8,596 nucleotides of DNA from Planctomycetota bacterium (GTDB taxonomy: Bacteria; Planctomycetota; Phycisphaerae; Phycisphaerales; UBA1924). The notes beneath the pieces are model-generated. The model had not been told where the DNA came from, searched no databases, and was given only the letters and a program-made list of their open reading frames with translations. This document shows, piece by piece, positions 1 to 5,902 of the stretch. Positions within the stretch are counted from its first letter, which is position 1; the number at the start of each line of letters is the position of its first letter. The stretch is taken from the NCBI GenBank assembly GCA_023432465.1, contig JAEYUO010000065.1, positions 1-8,596 on the forward strand, read 5' to 3'. The translations under genes were made by a program, and so were the position numbers.

Positions 1-1
1 G

Positions 2-48
2 CGAGGGGGCGAGGGGGCGAGGGGGCGAGGGGGCGAGGGGGCGATCGC
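2..48. repeat. Five tandem 8-bp G-rich repeats ending in a GCGATCGC palindrome
   Basis: The unit CGAGGGGG occurs five times without a mismatch at 2-41, and the sixth copy breaks off into the palindrome GCGATCGC at 41-48. Each unit contributes a run of five G's, so the + strand fulfils the pattern for a G-quadruplex with three-base loops. The array touches the window edge, so its real length is unknown. It may be a true microsatellite or an assembly artefact at a contig end. Confidence 0.85.
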
Positions 49-141
49 TTTGCTCGGTCCCGTGTTCCCTCGGCCGCTCATCCCTTGTCAAAACTTGAAC
101 TTTCGGGTTCTGGAGCCTCGCGGGGAAAGTGGCCGATAACA

Positions 142-158
142 CCGGCAAGGCTTGCCGG
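142..158. promoter_or_regulatory. Perfect 17-bp dyad in the parA leader, possible operator
   Basis: CCGGCAAG at 142-149 and CTTGCCGG at 151-158 are exact reverse complements around a single G. The dyad lies 58 bases before the preferred ATPase start at 216. It is a candidate operator or RNA hairpin. Autoregulation is known for several plasmid ParA proteins, but nothing here shows which protein would bind. I see no convincing -35/-10 pair nearby: TTGTCA at 85-90 has no good partner. Confidence 0.4.
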
Positions 159-179
159 GGCCGCGCTTGCGAGGGGGAG

Positions 180-211
180 GGGAGTCGCAAACTCCCGGCG
201 GAGCGGGAGTT
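180..211 (+). promoter_or_regulatory. Mutually exclusive hairpins over the parA ribosome binding site
   Basis: Three related segments lie in a row: GGGAGT at 180-185, AACTCCCG at 190-197 and CGGGAGTT at 204-211. The middle one can pair with the left (6 bp, 5-base loop) or with the right (8 bp, 6-base loop), but not both. The right segment contains GGGAG (205-209), the Shine-Dalgarno-like sequence six bases before the GTG at 216. One fold would therefore hide the ribosome binding site and the other would free it. As DNA, 190-211 is also a plausible operator. The pairing is read directly; the regulatory role is inferred. Confidence 0.4.
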
Positions 212-215
212 ACGC

Positions 216-1811
216 GTGCACACCATCGCGGTGGTCAATCAGAAGGGCGGCTGCGGGAAGACGACCACGGCGATCAACCTGTCCGGGGTGTTCGCCTCGC
301 GCGGGTATCGCACGCTGCTGGTGGATCTGGACCCGCAGGCGCACTGCGCGGCGGGGCTGGCGATCCCGGAGCAGCGGATCGACAAGCACATCGGTGATGC
401 GATGCTTGCGCCGGAGAACGCGCCGATTGATGCGGACCGGCTGCTGTGGCGGGTGAGCCGGAACCTTGATCTTGCGCCGAGCACGGTGCGGCTGGCCGCG
501 CTGGAGGCGGCGCGGGGGGAGCTGGCGCAGAAGGCGGATGCGGAGAGCCGGCTGAAGCGTGCGCTGTCGCGGTTTGCGGGGCAGTATGACGTGTGTGTGA
601 TCGACTGCTCGCCGGCGATCGGCCTGTTGACGTTCAACGCGCTGGTGGCGGCGGATGAGATCCTGATCCCTGTGGAGACGGCGTTCTTCTCGCTGCACGG
701 CGCGGCGAAGCAGGTGAACACGATCAAGTCGGTGGCGAAGCGGCTGAATGTCCAGCCGACGTATCGGCTGCTGCCGACGATGCACGACCCGGCGAGTGTG
801 TTGGCGCGGGACCTGCTGGAGGAGCTGCGGAGGCGGTTCCCGGGGCGGGTGACGCCGGTGGTGATTCGTCTGGATTCATCGCTGCGGGAGGCGGCGAGCT
901 TTGGTCAGCCGGTGGTTGAGTATTCGCCCGAGTCGCCGGGCGCGGTTGATTACGGCGAGCTCGCGACGTTCCTGGTTGACCATTCGCTGGGGCGGAGGGA
1001 TGGGCGGGTGAGCCTTGCGGGGACGGTTGCGAGCGCGACGGGGATCGAGTCGATCTCGCCGCGGCAGGCGATGCCGGAGATTCCGGCGGAGGAGCCGGTT
1101 GCGGCGGTGATGCCCGAGGTGCATGTGGTGCCGGGGATCGCGGATCGGGTTGTGGCGCGAGGGGTTGAGGTTGTGGGGGTGTCGCAGGCTGCGCGGGTGG
1201 AGACCCCGGCGGCGGCGACTTCTGTTGCGACGGGGAGTGTGGCGATGCAGCCGGCAGCGGTGGTGGATCCGCCGCGGATCTTCACACCGACGCGTGCGGC
1301 GGACCTGGTTGCGCGGGCGAGGAAGCTGCACAGCAGGGGTGGCGAGGAGAAGAGCGAGCGGCCGGAGCGTGAGAGCGGGGGGGGAGAGGCACGCGAGCCG
1401 GAGGCCGCGCGGGCTGTGCCGGCGAAGCAGGGCGAGGGGAGCGCGGCGGAGAGCGGTGGGGAGGAAGCGATCTGGTTTGGTGTGCGTGTGACCGCGCGGG
1501 GCGTGGTGTTCCGTCAGCCGCTGACGCTGGGGCGGAATGTGCGGATCGCGGGAGAGTTCAACAACTGGTCGGATGTGGCGACGCCGCTGCGTCCGCACGC
1601 GACGCTGGGTGTGCTGGAGGGTGTGGGGCGGATTGCGCCGGGGTCGTATCAGTATCGGGTGGTGGTGGATACGCAGTGGATCGCGGATCCTTACAACCCG
1701 CTGGTTGCGCCGAACCCGTTTGGCGGGGCGAACAGTATTCTGTTCGTGCCGGAGTTTGAGGTGGAGGGAGCTGCGCCGGGAGCGGCGAGCGTGACCGGAG
1801 GGCAGCGATGA
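216..1811 (+). CDS. ParA/MinD-family ATPase with C-terminal glycogen-binding (AMPK-beta/CBM48-like) domain
   Basis: The 531-residue product starts with a ParA-type deviant Walker ATPase. It has the deviant P-loop KGGCGKTTT with signature lysine K10 and catalytic-loop K15, Walker A' VDLDPQ near residue 36 and Walker B VIDCSP near 128. The ATPase domain ends around residue 260. A Pro/Ala/Val/Glu-rich linker follows. Residues about 420-515 match an AMPK-beta/CBM48 glycogen-binding fold, with GEFNNWSD at 446, SYQYRVVVD and QWIADPYNP near 487, then GANSI. ParA-like ATPases position DNA or protein cargo by dimerising on nucleoid DNA, and this domain normally binds alpha-glucan. I chose GTG 216 because GGGAG precedes it by six bases and the P-loop follows at once as in other ParA proteins. 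An in-frame GTG at 129 would add 29 unconvincing residues. The stop overlaps the next start by four bases. A role in polyglucan granule placement is inference only. Confidence 0.88.
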   Translation: MHTIAVVNQKGGCGKTTTAINLSGVFASRGYRTLLVDLDPQAHCAAGLAIPEQRIDKHIGDAMLAPENAPIDADRLLWRVSRNLDLAPSTVRLAALEAARGELAQKADAESRLKRALSRFAGQYDVCVIDCSPAIGLLTFNALVAADEILIPVETAFFSLHGAAKQVNTIKSVAKRLNVQPTYRLLPTMHDPASVLARDLLEELRRRFPGRVTPVVIRLDSSLREAASFGQPVVEYSPESPGAVDYGELATFLVDHSLGRRDGRVSLAGTVASATGIESISPRQAMPEIPAEEPVAAVMPEVHVVPGIADRVVARGVEVVGVSQAARVETPAAATSVATGSVAMQPAAVVDPPRIFTPTRAADLVARARKLHSRGGEEKSERPERESGGGEAREPEAARAVPAKQGEGSAAESGGEEAIWFGVRVTARGVVFRQPLTLGRNVRIAGEFNNWSDVATPLRPHATLGVLEGVGRIAPGSYQYRVVVDTQWIADPYNPLVAPNPFGGANSILFVPEFEVEGAAPGAASVTGGQR

Positions 1812-3583
1812 CCGGGCGAACAGACAAAGGTGCACGCGGCACGCCGCGGATTCGTCGGGATGACGGGTCGGGGTCGTGGGACAACCTTCCTCCGGCGAAT
1901 CCTCCGCCGACGGGGGAAGAGTTTGATGCGTTGACGGATCTGTTCCTGGGGGAGGTTGGCGCGGCACCGGGCGCGGCGGCGACGCATGTTGATGCGGATT
2001 CGCCTGCGCCGGCGCGGAACGGCCGGGCGCAGCCTGTGCTGCGGCTTGCAGGGGTGGAGGATGATCTGGAGACGGAGGATGCCGCGACGGAGCAGCGCGA
2101 GCATGTGCCGACGAAGACGCGGGTGGTGGCGGCTGAGGAGCCCGCAGCGCGGCGGGCGGAGCGTCGAGCGGTCGCGGCGGGCGTGACGGTTGAGTGCATC
2201 GTGCTGGGGCATTTGCCGGTGATGGCGTCGGTGTGGGGCGCGCAGTATGTCCGTGAGGTGTCGCAGTCGGTGGGCGGGCCGGTGGCGTATCTGCGGATTC
2301 AGCGTGGGTATGCGTCGATTGAGCTGATCGGGGATGATGGGAGCACGGCGGACCTGCCGAGCGCGAAGAGCCTTGAGGAGGGGATGCGGCGGGTGGCCGC
2401 GCGGACGGGGCGATGGGTTGTGCGCGCGGACGCGGGGGATGAGGCGACGCTGGCGGCGAGCCCGCTGGTGCGGGTGGTGACGCTGCTGACGGGTGTGGAT
2501 GAGATGGCGATTGTCGCGGCGTATGCATCGATCAAGTCGCTGGCGGCGAGCCTGGATGCGCAGAGCGCGGAGTTGGGGTCGGAGCCGGCGATCATTCATG
2601 TGGCGGCGATGGGCGCGGCGAAGGAGAAGGGCCTTGCGGTCGCCAAGCGGCTGGGGGGGTCGATCGGGCGGTTCATCGGGCGGGAGGTGGTGACAGACGC
2701 GTGCGGCGAGCGGATATCGTCTTCGCGGCCATCGGAGGTGGTGTTTACGGGGCGGACGGACATGCTGCCGGGCGCGGCGATGGAGTTGCTGGCCAAGGTC
2801 GCCGCGGAGACGGAGATCGTGGCGAGGCCGGAGCGGCGCGAGGTGTCGATGGCGCGGAGCGGTCCGGCGCTGGTGCGGGCGGAAGAGGTTGAGAGCGCGG
2901 CGGAGCCGGAGCCGGTTGACCTTGATGAGCTTGAGGTCGCGGTGGATGAGCGGGAACTGGCCGCGGCGGTGGCGGATGTGGTGGAGGAGCCGGCGGTGGT
3001 TGTGCCTGCGCGTGTGAGTGCGCCGGTGCGTGGGGAGCGCGCGGTTCCGGTGGAAGCGGAGAAGCCTGTGGCGCGGGCAGAGGTTGTGACGATGTCTTCG
3101 GTGCCTGCGGCGCCAGCAGCGCAAGCGGCGAGGGCGGCTGAGCCGGTGGTCGGGGCGGATATCGATGGCGAGCGGGCGGAGGTGCTGGCGGATGCGCCGA
3201 GTGCGCTGGCGCTGCTGCTGCCCGGGCTGCGGCCGGTGAGCGTGCGGTGCCCGTATGCGGAGGGGATCGAGTTTGCGGTTGACCGCGCGGGGACGGTGCA
3301 CCTGCTGTCGCGGATCGAGGATGGCGCGGCGGAGGAGCGTGCGCTGTCGGAGCTGCTGGTGGCGGGGGCGTGGGCGGATGCGCACGCGTCGATGCTCGCG
3401 GCTTCGCTGGGGCAGTCGGCGGGGATGGCGGCGAGCGGGATGGCGGAGCGGGCGGAACTGCACCTGTTCACGGACAGGCCGAAGGCGTCGCGGCGGCTGC
3501 TTGAGACGAGCGTGAACGTGCACTTGCTTGCGCGGGTGGAGGTTGCGGGCAAGAGCGGGTGGTATTGCACGGATTTGAACTGA
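1808..3583 (+). CDS. Conserved-looking partner protein with a degenerate MinD/FlhG-like domain
   Basis: This 591-residue protein is translationally coupled to the ATPase: its ATG overlaps the TGA of the first gene, and GGAGGG (1797-1802) lies five bases upstream. No known family can be named with certainty. Residues 1-125 are acidic, low in complexity and probably disordered. Residues about 127-335 look like a MinD/FlhG fold: a start VECIVLGHLPVMASVW where a P-loop would be expected, TGVDEMAIVAAYASIK near 228 as in the MinD 'TPEPTAITDAY' region, then a strand and an AAKEKGLAVAKRLGGSIGRFIG stretch resembling the FlhG helix before the last strand. The GKT/S lysines are absent, so ATP hydrolysis is unlikely. 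A long Ala/Val/Glu-rich linker leads to a well-ordered C-terminal domain (466-591) of unknown function. It may act as a pseudo-ATPase partner or regulator of the first protein; that is inference. Confidence 0.8.
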   Translation: MTGRTDKGARGTPRIRRDDGSGSWDNLPPANPPPTGEEFDALTDLFLGEVGAAPGAAATHVDADSPAPARNGRAQPVLRLAGVEDDLETEDAATEQREHVPTKTRVVAAEEPAARRAERRAVAAGVTVECIVLGHLPVMASVWGAQYVREVSQSVGGPVAYLRIQRGYASIELIGDDGSTADLPSAKSLEEGMRRVAARTGRWVVRADAGDEATLAASPLVRVVTLLTGVDEMAIVAAYASIKSLAASLDAQSAELGSEPAIIHVAAMGAAKEKGLAVAKRLGGSIGRFIGREVVTDACGERISSSRPSEVVFTGRTDMLPGAAMELLAKVAAETEIVARPERREVSMARSGPALVRAEEVESAAEPEPVDLDELEVAVDERELAAAVADVVEEPAVVVPARVSAPVRGERAVPVEAEKPVARAEVVTMSSVPAAPAAQAARAAEPVVGADIDGERAEVLADAPSALALLLPGLRPVSVRCPYAEGIEFAVDRAGTVHLLSRIEDGAAEERALSELLVAGAWADAHASMLAASLGQSAGMAASGMAERAELHLFTDRPKASRRLLETSVNVHLLARVEVAGKSGWYCTDLN

Positions 3584-3585
3584 GC

Positions 3586-3604
3586 GGGGAGGGGTCGGGG
3601 CGGG
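3586..3604 (+). other. G-quadruplex motif just after the operon stop codon
   Basis: Four G runs (3586-3589, 3591-3594, 3597-3600, 3602-3604) are separated by loops of one, two and one bases. This is a textbook short-loop quadruplex pattern on the sense strand. It starts three bases after the TGA at 3581-3583 and ends just before the tRNA promoter. No conventional hairpin terminator is visible here, so the motif could help end or stabilise the operon transcript. That role is a guess. Confidence 0.55.
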
Positions 3605-3605
3605 A

Positions 3606-3634
3606 TTGGCGGGCAGGGGGCGGCCGCCTACTAT
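3606..3634 (+). promoter_or_regulatory. Sigma70-type promoter of the tRNA-Pro gene
   Basis: TTGGCG at 3606-3611 (four of six consensus positions) and TACTAT at 3629-3634 are separated by exactly 17 bases. Transcription would start near 3641, a few bases before the tRNA at 3646. The spacing and position fit a housekeeping promoter for a single tRNA gene. Confidence 0.6.
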
Positions 3635-3645
3635 GGCCTTCCTTC

Positions 3646-3719
3646 CGGGGTGTAGCGCAGCTTGGTAGCGCGTTTGACTGGGGGTCAAAAGGTCGTGGGT
3701 TCAAATCCCGCCACCCCGA
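3646..3719 (+). tRNA. tRNA-Pro (anticodon GGG)
   Basis: All four arms fold. Acceptor stem 3646-3652 pairs with 3712-3718 over seven pairs, starting with the C1-G72 pair typical of bacterial tRNA-Pro, and A73 is at 3719. The D stem GCGC (3655-3658 with 3668-3671) is perfect. The anticodon stem TTTGA/TCAAA encloses loop CTGGGGG with anticodon GGG at 3680-3682 and G at position 37, as expected for proline. The T stem has one G-T pair and the loop is TTCAAAT. The 3' CCA is not encoded; the next bases are CTT. The last 19 bases overlap the recombinase gene on the other strand, as expected for a tRNA used as an integration site. Confidence 0.97.
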
Positions 3720-5191
3720 CTTTTCTGCAAGAGAAGCCCTTCGACGAGCACGTCGAAGGGCTTTCTCATTGTGGGAACAAGACTTACGCCGTCGAGCGTG
3801 CAGTTCAAACAGACGATTTCGAGGATTCGCCGCTTTGTGGGGTAATCAGCACTTTCCCACGTGTTTTGCAGCGTTTGCGAGAGTTCAAACACCTTGGCCG
3901 CCAGCTCGGCGGTCTCGTCGTGCGAGCGGTCCAGAATGTCCAGTTGCAGCTTGATGGATGCCAACCGGTCGCGGAGCTCGGTGTGCTTCCGGCCGAACGT
4001 GTCCTGGTCCACATCCTCCGAGAGACGCAGATTGAGAAGCCTGTCTTTCTGGGCGACCAGGAGGGATGCCTGCCGGGAGAGTTCCTCGCGCTGGGCCCGG
4101 GTGTCCAACTGAACGTCCCGGGTCTTCGCCGCCAGAACCGCTCTGAACCATTCCCGCACTTCGGGGTCTTCCACTTTCATCCGAGCGAAGATGGCGAGCA
4201 TCTGACGATCAAGCTCGGCCTCGGTCACCCGGACGCGTGGATGGCCCGGAGCGGTGTAGCCGCTGCATCGGTAATAGATGTAGTGGCGCTCCCCTGCCCC
4301 GCTCCGCTTGACCTTGTGTTCGCCGGTGACGGTGCGGCCGCAGTGGGCGCAGGTGATGGCATCGCCGGCGTAGGTCATCTGATGGGCGTGATAGACTTTC
4401 TCTCCGAGCAGAGCCTGAACGCGATCCCAAGTCGGACGGTCGATGAGGGGTTCGTGCTGGCCGGGATACCACTGCCCCTTAAAGGGGATCTCGCCGATGT
4501 ACGACCGGTCCGTCAGCATCGCATGGAGTTTGCTGCGCGAGAACCGCGGCGTGTCGTCCCGGTACATCACGCCATCTGCGTCCAGACGATCCCGCAAGGC
4601 GTCCAGCGTGAGCGGTTCGTAGGCGTAGAGCTGGAACACACGCTTCACCTTGGCTGCGGCGGCCGGGTGCACTTCGGTGATGCAGCGGCCGTCGCGTCGG
4701 ACGTTGCGGTAGCCGAATGGCGCCTTGCCGACGAACCAGCCCTCCTGCACCCGTCGAGCAAGCCCCTCCTTCACGTCGAGCGCCTGCTGCTCGGTGTAGA
4801 ACGCGCTCATGTTGGCGAGCGTCCGCCTCATCATGCGGCCCGCGGGCGTGTTCTCCGTCGGCTGGGAGACCGAGATGAAAGCCAAGCCATACTCGCTCTC
4901 GAGCCTCTCGAGTTCCACGTAGTCGAACAGGTTGCGGGCAGCGCGATCGACCTTGTAGAACAGGAGGCCGTCGAGCTCCTCGGAGTGCTTCTTGCCGAAG
5001 GCGATCAGTTCGCGGAACGTCTTGCGCTCATCCGTCTTGCTCGCGGTCTCGGCGACGCGGAAGAACCGGACGATCTCTCCGCCGGCAGTGCGTGCGTACC
5101 GGCGGAGAGCGTCCTCCTGCACGGCAAGCGAGAACCCCTCGCGTTCCTGTTCACGGCTGCTCACCCGAGCCAGTGCGACGAAGCGTTTCAT
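3701..5191 (-). CDS. Serine site-specific recombinase (large serine recombinase/integrase type)
   Basis: This 496-residue recombinase has the full large-serine layout. The N-terminal resolvase domain carries ARVSS with the likely nucleophile S11 and a KVDRAARN motif near 80-87. A 'recombinase' domain follows (GKAPFGY near 155, then LTDRSYIGEI at 226). A zinc-ribbon has CAHC at 281-284 and C309, while the fourth ligand is unclear (perhaps H317). A coiled-coil segment spans about 355-430. Such enzymes integrate or excise elements by double-strand cuts with a phosphoserine link. AGGGGG lies about ten bases before the ATG. The start overlaps the upstream 77-residue gene by 41 bases. The last codons (RGGGI and stop) are antisense to the 3' end of tRNA-Pro, so the enzyme probably integrated its element there. 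The product is near the usual family length and has no missing catalytic motif that I can see. Confidence 0.93.
   Translation of the reverse strand: MKRFVALARVSSREQEREGFSLAVQEDALRRYARTAGGEIVRFFRVAETASKTDERKTFRELIAFGKKHSEELDGLLFYKVDRAARNLFDYVELERLESEYGLAFISVSQPTENTPAGRMMRRTLANMSAFYTEQQALDVKEGLARRVQEGWFVGKAPFGYRNVRRDGRCITEVHPAAAAKVKRVFQLYAYEPLTLDALRDRLDADGVMYRDDTPRFSRSKLHAMLTDRSYIGEIPFKGQWYPGQHEPLIDRPTWDRVQALLGEKVYHAHQMTYAGDAITCAHCGRTVTGEHKVKRSGAGERHYIYYRCSGYTAPGHPRVRVTEAELDRQMLAIFARMKVEDPEVREWFRAVLAAKTRDVQLDTRAQREELSRQASLLVAQKDRLLNLRLSEDVDQDTFGRKHTELRDRLASIKLQLDILDRSHDETAELAAKVFELSQTLQNTWESADYPTKRRILEIVCLNCTLDGVSLVPTMRKPFDVLVEGLLLQKSRGGGI
3731..3767 (+). terminator. Hairpin terminator after tRNA-Pro, inside the recombinase coding sequence
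   Basis: GCCCTTCGACG at 3736-3746 and CGTCGAAGGGC at 3751-3761 form a perfect 11-bp stem with loop AGCA. GAGAA (3731-3735) can extend it against TTTCTC with one bulged T. On the + strand the stem is followed by TTTCTCATT, so it fits a moderate intrinsic terminator for the tRNA. On the - strand the same bases encode the recombinase tail RKPFDVLVEGLL, so the recombinase transcript must pass through the structure before its stop codon. Confidence 0.6.
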
Positions 5192-5384
5192 GCGGAAGGC
5201 CCCCTGACAAGAGGTCGCACAGGCGACCGGTGCTCTCGAGAATTGTAATCGCGATTTCGACAGAGACCGGTGATTCGTAGTGCCGCTGCCAGATTCTTTG
5301 CGTGGAGATCACCAGTTCCGGCGTGATCCACTCCGGCGTGCCCGCGGGCAACGTCACATGCTTGCTGAACTCGTTGAACCCCAT
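5151..5384 (-). CDS. Small protein of unknown function coupled to the recombinase
   Basis: A 77-residue acidic-to-neutral protein begins MGFNEFSKHVTLPAGTPEW. Its middle is rich in Trp/Tyr and hydrophobic residues (ITPELVISTQRIWQRHY), and it then has a helical AITILESTGRLCDLL stretch. I recall similar 'LP.GTPEW(V/I)T.EL' proteins next to recombinases in planctomycete genomes but cannot name a family. The ATG at 5384 is preceded by GGGAG with an eight-base gap. An in-frame ATG at 5399 would add five residues but lacks a good ribosome site. The 3' end overlaps the recombinase start by 41 bases, which points to translational coupling. It might be a recombination directionality factor or another partner of the recombinase, though no DNA-binding motif is visible to prove this. 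Confidence 0.65.
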   Translation of the reverse strand: MGFNEFSKHVTLPAGTPEWITPELVISTQRIWQRHYESPVSVEIAITILESTGRLCDLLSGGLPHETLRRTGSGEQP

Positions 5385-5443
5385 CGGCCCCGCTCCCATC
5401 CGGTTGCGAGCCGACGTCTTCCCGCGGACACCGCGGCGTTGAC

Positions 5444-5526
5444 GCCATGCTCTCGACGGGAGAGTGGCTTTGGATGCGACGGGCCCTCGCGGCCCGGAGT
5501 TAGAATCACCACGGCGAGAGCATGGC
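5444..5526. repeat. Perfect 12-bp inverted repeat in the gap upstream of the recombinase operon
   Basis: GCCATGCTCTCG at 5444-5455 is exactly reverse-complementary to CGAGAGCATGGC at 5515-5526, 59 bases apart. The space between contains a smaller 6-bp hairpin (5480-5485 with 5491-5496). The pair sits in the 165-base stretch between the XRE gene and the 77-residue gene, which holds no other convincing gene. It could be a recombinase binding or attachment site, an operator pair or a long RNA hairpin. The function is unknown. Confidence 0.5.
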
Positions 5527-5549
5527 TTTTCTCATGGATTCCGTCCGAC

Positions 5550-5798
5550 TTACCGGTTGGCTTGGCGGTCAAACTCCGCCATGAACGCGGCGAAGGAGAG
5601 CCTGAGCGCAGAGCACCATCGTCTGGTCTGTACGACGTCCAGCCGCAGTTCGCCGCGTTCGTACTTGCTCAGCGCCGACTGTGTCACGCCGAGTCGTTTG
5701 GCGAGCGAGGTCTGGTTGACGCCCGCGGCTTCGCGGGCCGCCCGGAGCATTTGCAGGAACAGCTTGTAGTCACCGGTGTGGATCGATCGCCTCGGCAT
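5550..5798 (-). CDS. XRE-family helix-turn-helix regulator
   Basis: This 82-residue protein is almost entirely one Cro/C1-type helix-turn-helix domain. The recognition region is NQTSLAKRLGVTQSALSKYE (residues about 28-47), followed by RGELRLDVVQTRRWCSAL, the usual end of the fold. Proteins of this type repress promoters of mobile elements, toxin-antitoxin pairs and stress genes. The ATG at 5798 is preceded by AAGGGG seven bases away; the longer reading from a GTG at 5885 would run through the promoter dyad and is not credible. The gene is divergent from the cupin gene, and the perfect dyad at 5840-5858 between them is its likely operator. It points the same way as the 77-residue gene and the recombinase, 165 bases upstream of them, so it could control element mobility, cupin expression or both. 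Confidence 0.85.
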   Translation of the reverse strand: MPRRSIHTGDYKLFLQMLRAAREAAGVNQTSLAKRLGVTQSALSKYERGELRLDVVQTRRWCSALRLSFAAFMAEFDRQANR

Positions 5799-5839
5799 GA
5801 CCGCCCCTTTCTGGCGGGCAGAATCCATGCCGAAGCGGA

Positions 5840-5858
5840 ATAGTCCAACATGGACTAT
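5840..5858. promoter_or_regulatory. Perfect 8-3-8 operator dyad between the XRE and cupin genes
   Basis: ATAGTCCA at 5840-5847 and TGGACTAT at 5851-5858 are exact reverse complements around ACA. The site lies 42 bases before the XRE start and 45 bases before the cupin start. It overlaps the best -10 candidates in both directions: TATACT at 5856-5861 on the + strand and TATAGT at 5859-5854 on the - strand. A dimeric XRE repressor bound here would block both promoters. No good -35 boxes are visible, so the promoters may be weak or need help. Confidence 0.7.
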
Positions 5859-5902
5859 ACTTGATCGACGGCAGGTTGTTCCCACGCCGCCAGAGGGGAT
5901 GG

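Noticed and set aside
129..215. Upstream GTG start for the ParA-type protein
   Set aside because: The extra 29 residues do not look like a conserved N-terminus, the ribosome site is weak, and ParA proteins normally start a few residues before the P-loop.
876..3688. Long open frames on the - strand opposite the ParA operon (876-2528 and 1691-3688)
   Set aside because: They are rich in Arg, Pro, His and Ala with no domain, and lie antisense to two well-supported genes. Strong codon bias in GC-rich DNA leaves such frames open.
3662..5248. A 528-codon frame on the + strand opposite the recombinase
   Set aside because: It is antisense to a recombinase with intact catalytic motifs and begins inside the tRNA; no domain or ribosome site supports it.
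5422..5436. CCGCGG-ACA-CCGCGG palindrome and the 6-bp hairpin at 5480-5496
   Set aside because: Short GC-only dyads are expected often at this base composition; no promoter or T tract is attached.
5522..5584. A 20-residue + strand open frame (MAFLMDSVRLTGWLGG...) after a possible TAGAAT -10 box
   Set aside because: It overlaps the 3' end of the XRE gene, has no -35 box, and its length is within chance.
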